This document shows, one piece after another, positions 58,739 through 63,501 of a DNA stretch of 63,501 bases (its first letter is position 1; every line of letters begins with the position of its first letter). The translations under genes were made by a program, and so were the position numbers. Below the pieces are notes generated by a model. That model searched no databases and was not told the origin of the DNA. It was given only the letters and a program-made list of their open reading frames with translations. Origin of the DNA: Elusimicrobiota bacterium (GTDB lineage: Bacteria; Elusimicrobiota; Elusimicrobia; UBA1565; UBA9628); NCBI GenBank assembly GCA_003151975.1, contig PLZD01000061.1:4120-67620 (forward strand), in the 5' to 3' direction.

Positions 58739-59480
58739 CGTCGAAGCTGTCGAGCATCCGATCGAAATGCTTTTGATCGGACTTGTCGAGGTAGTTGAAG
58801 AGCTTGTCGCGCCGCAGGCGCTTCATGAAGCGCTGGCTTTTCCCGCGCAGACCTGACTCCGGGAGCGAGCGCCAAATTCCGGCGGAGCGCATCTCGCGGC
58901 CCAGGCCCGCCACGCGTTTGCGCGCCTCTTCGGGGCTGACATGCAGGTAGGTCCCGATCTGGTCCCAGTACGCGAGCCGACGGCCCCACTCCGAGACCCA
59001 GGGATCGTCGGGGAAATGATAGCGGTGCGCCTTCTCGAAGGCCTTGAGCTTCGAGGCCATCTGACCGGCGTGCTCGCTGAAATCGGTGGCCATGATCAAG
59101 GCCGAGATCTGCCCCGGCGTAAAGTGAAAGCGGTCGCAGAAAGCGGCGAGAATGTCGCGCGCCTCGTCGTCGGAGCGCATGTAGGAGAGCGTGGCCTCGA
59201 CGCGCGCGGGCGTGCCGGGCTCGCGGTCGGGGTCGAGGTCGTGCAGGGCCGCCGCGAGTATGAGCAGGACCTTGCGCTCCGAAGGAACTTTCGGCCAGCG
59301 GTGCAGCATATGCGCCGTCATGCCGGCGACCTCGAGCGTGTGCGCGAGGCCGTGGTAGATGCGCTCCTGGTTCCCCGGATGTCGCGTCTTTAAAAACGCC
59401 TTGAAGCGCGCGCACAGCGGCGCGGGTGTGCCGAGCTTGCGCAGTTCTTGCGTGAAATCGATGCCGGTCCTGGGGGGCAT
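58698..59480 (-). CDS. HD-domain hydrolase
   Basis: 260 residues. The HD metal-site residues appear in IYHGLAHTLEVAGMTAHML and LAAALHDLDPDREPG, with further helices MATDFSEHAGQMASKLKAFE. This suits a metal-dependent phosphohydrolase of the loosely related HD superfamily. The C terminus is very basic (FDAKKKAPRSKGRRA). A TATTCT box ends six bases before the ATG. Substrate unknown. Confidence 0.75.
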   Translation of the reverse strand: MPPRTGIDFTQELRKLGTPAPLCARFKAFLKTRHPGNQERIYHGLAHTLEVAGMTAHMLHRWPKVPSERKVLLILAAALHDLDPDREPGTPARVEATLSYMRSDDEARDILAAFCDRFHFTPGQISALIMATDFSEHAGQMASKLKAFEKAHRYHFPDDPWVSEWGRRLAYWDQIGTYLHVSPEEARKRVAGLGREMRSAGIWRSLPESGLRGKSQRFMKRLRRDKLFNYLDKSDQKHFDRMLDSFDAKKKAPRSKGRRA

Positions 59481-59510
59481 GGTCCAAGAATATTATCAAA
59501 TCAGCCGGGC

Positions 59511-59553
59511 TTGACACAGGGGCCGTGACCTGATATACTTCGAATATCGAAGT
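59511..59553 (+). promoter_or_regulatory. marR promoter and operator
   Basis: TTGACA (59511-59516), 17-base spacer, TATACT (59534-59539). The perfect inverted repeat ACTTCGA-ATA-TCGAAGT (59537-59553) covers the -10 and the start of transcription, as expected for MarR autorepression. Confidence 0.88.
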
Positions 59554-59569
59554 AATCGGTAAATCGAAA

Positions 59570-60004
59570 ATGAGCCAAGACGACAAGGCGCGCAAGCTGG
59601 TCGACCACCTACAAACGGTTTTGGAGGAGTCGCAGGCCGCCGACAAAAAGCACGAGACGCTCACATCCGCCGAGATCAAAGTCCTGCGCTGCGTCGGTCG
59701 CGACGATTGCCCTATCTTGAGCGCGATCGCCAAGGCGGTCTGCCTTTCCGTGTCGTCGGTCACCGGGCTCGTCGACCGCCTGGTCGCCAAGCGCCTCGTG
59801 CGGCGCGCGCGTCGGACCGGCGACCGTCGCGCTATCGAACTCGTGCTGACTGAAGAAGGCAAATCGGCACGCGAGGAAGCGCTCGAGGGGCAGCTGGGCA
59901 TGGCGCGCGGGATTCTGAAGGGCTTGAGCCCCGAGGAGCAGGACGAGTTGATCAAGCTCTTCGGCAAAGCCTCGGCGCGCATCAAGCAGGAGAACCCCGT
60001 CTGA
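59570..60004 (+). CDS. MarR-family transcriptional regulator
   Basis: 144 residues with a winged helix: LSAIAKAVCLSVSSVTGLVD (helix-turn-helix), then RLVAKRLVRRARRTGDRRAI, the basic wing typical of MarR. N- and C-terminal helices form the dimer interface. The operator over its own promoter implies autoregulation. The gene 58 bases downstream encodes a small Cys-rich membrane protein that may be co-regulated. Confidence 0.9.
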   Translation: MSQDDKARKLVDHLQTVLEESQAADKKHETLTSAEIKVLRCVGRDDCPILSAIAKAVCLSVSSVTGLVDRLVAKRLVRRARRTGDRRAIELVLTEEGKSAREEALEGQLGMARGILKGLSPEEQDELIKLFGKASARIKQENPV

Positions 60005-60062
60005 TTTTTTTTGCCGTAAATAGTTCGAAAAGTAAAATATTCGGAACTCGGAGGAAATAAAA

Positions 60063-60224
60063 ATGGAAGAGCTCAAGGACGAGAAGTGCTGCGGGAAGTG
60101 CTGCGGCGGCAAGGCGCTCAAGGTGCTGGCGCTGTTGGCCATCGGAGCGGCCGGCGGCTTCTTCGCGGGACGCTGTCACGCGCAGAAGGTCGAGGTCCCG
60201 GCGCAGGTTCAGCCCGCGAAGTAG
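60063..60224 (+). CDS. small Cys-rich membrane protein
   Basis: 53 residues: a cytoplasmic-type N terminus with two Cys pairs (DEKCCGKCCGG), one membrane helix (LKVLALLAIGAAGGFFAG), RCHAQ and a short hydrophilic tail. A GGAGG ribosome site precedes the ATG. CCxxCC could bind metal or lipid. It is likely in the marR transcript. No family recognised. Confidence 0.6.
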   Translation: MEELKDEKCCGKCCGGKALKVLALLAIGAAGGFFAGRCHAQKVEVPAQVQPAK

Positions 60225-60237
60225 CGCGTCGGAAAAA

Positions 60238-60268
60238 AGCGCCCCCGGCTCGCGATCGCGGGGGCGCT
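60238..60268. terminator. strong hairpin between small ORF and GNAT remnant
   Basis: AGCGCCCCCG (60238-60247) pairs with CGGGGGCGCT (60259-60268). The A6 run on its left gives a T tract for minus-strand transcripts; on the plus strand no T tract follows. Confidence 0.6.
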
Positions 60269-60299
60269 CGAACAAAATCGTTTCCTGAACTTCCAAATA

Positions 60300-60329
60300 G
60301 GGTTTTGTCACCAATGAGTGACAAAACCC
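60300..60329. repeat. 12-bp perfect inverted repeat
   Basis: GGGTTTTGTCAC - 6 bases - GTGACAAAACCC. Together with 60225-60357 it makes up an otherwise empty intergenic stretch. Could be an operator or a transcript end. Confidence 0.6.
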
Positions 60330-60357
60330 TCGTCGAGGCCCCTGGATTTTTCTAAGA

Positions 60358-60645
60358 GTGTATTCGGCGCGCCGGGGGCGGCTGGCCGGCTCTGGTCTAG
60401 GGCGCAAGTTGTACAAACTAGCCGAAGAACTCGCGCGCATGGAAGGCCGCGCGGGCATGGCGCTGGAGACGGCGCGCGAGGCGGATTGGCTGTTCGCGTG
60501 GTACAAGCGGCTGGGGTTTGCGCCGGTGGGCGCGTTGCTCTATCCCGGCAGCGCGGTCGAAACGATCCTGATGCTCAAGACTTTTTCTGCCCGCGGACGA
60601 TCGCCCAGGCCTGGTCTGCGGTCTCGGCGTAGCGGAACAGCTTGA
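60358..60645 (+). pseudogene. GNAT acetyltransferase remnant, N-terminal half missing
   Basis: The frame reads GSGLGRKLYKLAEELARMEG, then ALETAREADWLFAWYKRLGF and APVGALLYPG, the acetyl-CoA loop and C-terminal half of a GNAT domain. The first three strands and helices that a working GNAT needs are absent, and no start codon with a ribosome site is seen. After about residue 77 the frame continues into non-homologous sequence that overlaps the convergent gene. Probably a decayed gene. Confidence 0.6.
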
Positions 60646-61747
60646 GGTCTTCCTGCGAGATCATTCCCATCTTGGCGAACTGCTCGAAGTCGACGATCTT
60701 GTCCCAGTAGGCTTTCTCGCCGACGAGCACGATCGGCCGGCGCGCGATCTTGCCGGTCTGCATGAGCGTGATGACCTCGAAGAACTCGTCCATCGTGCCG
60801 AAGCCGCCGGGAAAGTAGACCATCGCCAGCGCCCCGTGGCGCAGGTTCATCTTGCGCGAGGCGAAATTGGTGAACTCGAATGAAAGTCCCGGCGTGGTGT
60901 ATTGGTTGAGCCCTTGCTCGTGGCCGAGCTTGATGTTGTAGCCCACCGACGGTCCGCCGGCTTCGAACGCTCCGCGGTTGGCGCCTTCCATGATGCCGGG
61001 GCCGCCGCCCGTCACGACGGCGACCTTGCCCTGACCGCCCTTGGCGACAAGCGCGCCGAACTTGCGCGCGAGCTCGTAGTACGACGAATTCTTGAGCGCT
61101 TGGCGCGCGGTGACCAGTGCCTCGCGGCCTTCTTTAGACTGGGGCTTGCGGCCGTATTTCGCGACAGTTTCCTTGAAGAGAGTTTGAGCCGCTTCGGGGC
61201 TCGGGATGCGCGCGCTGCCGTAGACGACGACGGTGCCTTGGATGCCGTGCGCGCGCAGCTGCTCGGGCGGCGCCTCGATCTCGTGGGCGATGAGCGCGAC
61301 GTTCTCGGCGTGAGGGATGGCTTGGTCCTCGCGCAGCGAGATGACGTTGTCGAAAAACTTGGCGGAGAGCTCGCCTGTGCCCGCGCCGGCGTTGGTCTGC
61401 TCGTCCTTGCCGACTTGCGCATCGAAATTTTGGACGGTGCCCTTGATCGACGGGGCGTACCGGGCGTCGCCGTTGGCGTCGGCGCCGATCTTCGTGCCGG
61501 CGGCCGTCTTGCCGTCGACCCACGGCGCGGTCTGGACCGGTTCCGCCATCTGCATGGTCGCGATATTGGGCAAGGTCGGGATGCCGAAGCTGACCGTCTG
61601 CGGGATCGTCGGCAGAGTCATCAGCTTGCTCGTGACGGCGCCGAGGCGCATGTCGACGACCGGCATCGTCCGCACATCCTTGATCTGGTCGAACGCGGCA
61701 GCGTTGAGCGCGAGCGTCGCGACGAGAAGCGAGGCCTTTTTGAGCAT
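60575..61747 (-). CDS. exported LOG-family (lysine-decarboxylase-like fold) protein
   Basis: 390 residues. The start MLKKASLLVATLALNAAAFD is a signal peptide. Residues 20-110 are a low-similarity region. A Rossmann domain follows with GTVVVYGSARIPSPEAAQ, VVTGGGPGIMEGANRGAFEA and YFPGGFGTMDEFFEVITLMQ, containing the PGGxGT..E motif of LOG nucleotide phosphoribohydrolases. I start at ATG 61747 because of the signal peptide and a TATCCT box six bases upstream; the longer frame has no support. Typical LOG proteins are cytoplasmic, so the signal is odd. Confidence 0.85.
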   Translation of the reverse strand: MLKKASLLVATLALNAAAFDQIKDVRTMPVVDMRLGAVTSKLMTLPTIPQTVSFGIPTLPNIATMQMAEPVQTAPWVDGKTAAGTKIGADANGDARYAPSIKGTVQNFDAQVGKDEQTNAGAGTGELSAKFFDNVISLREDQAIPHAENVALIAHEIEAPPEQLRAHGIQGTVVVYGSARIPSPEAAQTLFKETVAKYGRKPQSKEGREALVTARQALKNSSYYELARKFGALVAKGGQGKVAVVTGGGPGIMEGANRGAFEAGGPSVGYNIKLGHEQGLNQYTTPGLSFEFTNFASRKMNLRHGALAMVYFPGGFGTMDEFFEVITLMQTGKIARRPIVLVGEKAYWDKIVDFEQFAKMGMISQEDLKLFRYAETADQAWAIVRGQKKS

Positions 61748-61829
61748 TGCGAAAGGATACAGGGAATCCCGCGGTCGCGCGCGGGCCGTTGGGCCCGACA
61801 GGTGGGGGGCCAATGGGCCTAGACTGCTC

Positions 61830-61858
61830 TTGACGCTGGGACGACTCCCTGTTAACCT
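61830..61858 (+). promoter_or_regulatory. promoter of the M15-like peptidase gene
   Basis: TTGACG (61830-61835), 17-base spacer, TAACCT (61853-61858), then six bases to the ATG at 61865. The divergent LOG gene has its own TATCCT box at 61759-61754 on the minus strand. Confidence 0.6.
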
Positions 61859-61864
61859 TAAGGC

Positions 61865-62842
61865 ATGAGCGGCAAGCTGGCCCCGGCTTGGGTTCTCGCG
61901 TCCCTCTGCCTTGCGACGACCGCCTTCGGCGATCCTCCGGCCCCCGTCCCCAGCACGCCGGTCAACCCGGCCAATCCCGAATGCGCGGCCCAGCACATCG
62001 CTTCCGGCGGCACCGCGCAGTGCGCCGTGACTTCAAGCGGGAAATTTTGCGACAGCGTCGAAAGCTGTAAAACGTTTTGCTGCTGCGCCTGCACGACCAG
62101 TCTCGACGGCGCGTGGTGGTCCGAGAGAAGTCCCTACGACGGCCGCACGACTTGTCCGCGCTCGCCGACTTCGGGCGACGGCATCATGGCGCCCGATTCC
62201 GGCGACCTGCATGATCTGGGAACGCTTTTGACGGCGACCGAGGTGCCTTGGCTCTCGGACTACAGCGGCAAGCGCGCGACGCAGGCGGTCGCCGACGGCC
62301 TCAAGGCGCTCAACGACCAGCTCGCGGCCTTGCCCGATCAGGCGAAGAAGAAACTGAAAGTGCGCGTGGGCAGCTGCTACCGCCGCGCGGTCGGAAACTC
62401 GCTCACGCCGACGGCCGGAGACGGCAACGCCGAGGCCGTCTGCGGCATGGTCTACAAGATGCTCCGCGTCGAGAACTCGCCGCGCTCGGACCAGGCGACC
62501 AAGGATGCCTGGCATGAACACGCGGCCAACGTATGGCAGATGGCCTGGCCGGGCTACACGCCTCACGCGGGCGGCATCGCCTGCGACCTCGTTCTCGTCG
62601 ACGGAAGCGGCAGCGACTGCTTCGACGTCGCCGCGGGCGACGCGTCGGGAGCGCATTGCTCGCTGGGCGACCGGGCCTCCTCGGAATTGATGGACAAGCT
62701 CGTCGGCGCGACGGGCGGCTGGCGGCTCGACTTCGAGGCCTGGCACTACGAGTGGGGCCCGGACGTGATCGCGGCCGCGCGCTGCAAGGACCCCGACTGC
62801 GCGGCGAATTACTGGCCCGTGCCGGGCCGCCCGCCCCGTTAG
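61865..62842 (+). CDS. secreted peptidase, M15/VanY-like
   Basis: 325 residues with a signal peptide (LAPAWVLASLCLATTAFGDP). A Cys-rich N-terminal segment (residues 39-77, with SCKTFCCCACTT) precedes the catalytic part. Zinc ligands of the D-Ala-D-Ala peptidase fold are visible in PHAGGIACDLVLVDG (His and Asp) and DFEAWHYEWG (Glu, His). Likely cleaves peptidoglycan cross-bridges or another D-peptide outside the cell. Similarity outside the motifs is low. Confidence 0.72.
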   Translation: MSGKLAPAWVLASLCLATTAFGDPPAPVPSTPVNPANPECAAQHIASGGTAQCAVTSSGKFCDSVESCKTFCCCACTTSLDGAWWSERSPYDGRTTCPRSPTSGDGIMAPDSGDLHDLGTLLTATEVPWLSDYSGKRATQAVADGLKALNDQLAALPDQAKKKLKVRVGSCYRRAVGNSLTPTAGDGNAEAVCGMVYKMLRVENSPRSDQATKDAWHEHAANVWQMAWPGYTPHAGGIACDLVLVDGSGSDCFDVAAGDASGAHCSLGDRASSELMDKLVGATGGWRLDFEAWHYEWGPDVIAAARCKDPDCAANYWPVPGRPPR

Positions 62843-63501
62843 CGCGACGGGATGGGATCGAGCAGGAATCTCGGGGGGCAGCTTCCCTTGTCGCCGGTCG
62901 GGAGGAGCAGCGTCGCGAGGACGGCGTCCGGCGTCAGAGTTTTGGGGAGGTGCAGCCGGACCTCGAGCAGCGCCGGGGCGCCGCGCACGTTCGTGCAGTT
63001 GAGCGAGAGCTTGGCTCCGCCCCCCGCCCCGAAGCCGGCCTCGAAGGCGTCGACCGCGGCGCTCGCATCGACGGTCTGTCCCGCGTTGGCCTTGAGGAAT
63101 CGGCCGAAGGGGCTGGCCGCGACCTGCTGGACGAGGCCCGCGGCGAGGGCGAAATAGGCGTCGTCGGTCATGCCCGAGCACGTGCCGTGCTTTGACCACT
63201 CGTGGTGGTCCAGGCAGGAGGCGATGCCCGGCATGACGGTCGTCAAGGCGACGCGCGTCGAGGCCGAGTAGGCGGGCTCGGGAAGCTGGCACCACGTCGG
63301 AGCGCGGTCGAGCGCCTGATCCGCCGCGCTGACGCCGCAATTGCCGTAGCAGTGCGCCGTGTCCCCGACCACGTCGGGCCACAAGCCGTGCAGCGCGAGG
63401 TTCGCGGCGTCGAAACGATCGGGGCGCTGGTTGGCGCACTCCGTCGCGCCCGGCTTGCCTTCGCAGAAAGCCGGCTCCCAGGACATCGTGAAAGTGTAGG
63501 A
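62839..63501 (-). CDS. RNase T2 family ribonuclease, C-terminal part (cut by window edge)
   Basis: The frame is open through the right edge, so the signal peptide and first residues are outside. About 220 residues are visible. The catalytic segments are LHGLWPDVVG (CAS I) and HHEWSKHGTCSG (CAS II), with the leading YTFTMSWEPAFC typical of the family. Several Cys suggest disulfides, fitting an exported endoribonuclease that cuts RNA via 2',3'-cyclic phosphates. It converges on the peptidase gene with a four-base overlap. Confidence 0.9.
   Translation of the reverse strand, partial: SYTFTMSWEPAFCEGKPGATECANQRPDRFDAANLALHGLWPDVVGDTAHCYGNCGVSAADQALDRAPTWCQLPEPAYSASTRVALTTVMPGIASCLDHHEWSKHGTCSGMTDDAYFALAAGLVQQVAASPFGRFLKANAGQTVDASAAVDAFEAGFGAGGGAKLSLNCTNVRGAPALLEVRLHLPKTLTPDAVLATLLLPTGDKGSCPPRFLLDPIPSR

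Noticed and set aside
1-63501. CRISPR arrays, rRNA genes or riboswitches
   Set aside because: No regularly spaced repeats, rRNA segments or recognisable riboswitch cores were seen by eye.

Overview
This 63.5-kb, GC-rich window looks like chromosomal DNA from a free-living Elusimicrobiota-type bacterium. That assignment is inference, resting on the pilin tail and prepilin peptidase, many lineage-type secreted orphans, a Gram-negative envelope (TolC, RND and MacB systems), a full complex I operon, and frequent GTG/TTG starts. No rRNA or other phylogenetic marker is present to settle it. Genes are tightly packed. Most neighbours overlap by 1-26 bases (ATGA, GTGA or TTGA junctions), so long polycistronic units are the rule.

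Layout. 0-1.1 kb: type IV pilin tail, terminator, prepilin peptidase. 1.1-13.4 kb (minus strand): two operons of large GT-C-type membrane proteins, some with TPR repeats, with an SPFH/zinc-ribbon protein, a zinc-ribbon TPR protein, a receiver-metallo-beta-lactamase fusion and tRNA-Ser(GGA). 14.2-23.0 kb (plus): a seven-gene overlapping chain with a spermidine-synthase-like membrane fusion, a GYPT-like membrane protein, a flippase-like protein and a TolC-adaptor-ATPase-MacB exporter. 23.2-38.5 kb: complex I in permuted order (JKLMN-ABCD-EF-GHI, with nuoE and nuoF fused) running without a break into a diadenylate cyclase (cdaA), a DHH phosphodiesterase and a thioredoxin-like lipoprotein. 38.6-40.7 kb (minus): etfB, etfA and a DUF4321-type protein.

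40.7-52.8 kb is the most striking part. A 42-bp exact direct repeat, made of the 5' half of tRNA-Tyr(GTA), brackets 12 kb. The intact tRNA lies at the left end. The repeat at the right end still has a good promoter aimed at it, as if the ancestral tRNA had been cut in its anticodon arm by an integrating element. The cargo is a ParD-like/zeta toxin pair, a Lys/Ala-rich protein, an orphan membrane protein, a TetR regulator, and one operon encoding a 54-residue protein, an AI-2E-family transporter, a reduced adaptor-like protein, an RND pump, a TolC protein, a Crp-family regulator and a PAS histidine kinase. The TetR promoter and the operon promoter share one palindromic operator in opposite orientation. 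Two GTGA-N6-TCAC sites sit upstream of tetR, matching the RETVxR recognition helix of the island's own Crp-family protein. No integrase gene is visible.

52.9-63.5 kb: a single-domain receiver, a DUF5665-like protein, a C45-type Ntn hydrolase with a PAP2-like membrane protein, an 893-residue secreted orphan, an HD hydrolase, an autoregulated MarR regulator with a tiny Cys-rich membrane protein, a GNAT remnant, a signal-peptide-bearing LOG-family protein, a secreted M15-type peptidase, and the C-terminal part of a secreted RNase T2.

A window-wide pattern is a TANNNT -10 element ending six (once five) bases before the start codon of eleven genes. This geometry is known to mark leaderless transcripts in other phyla.
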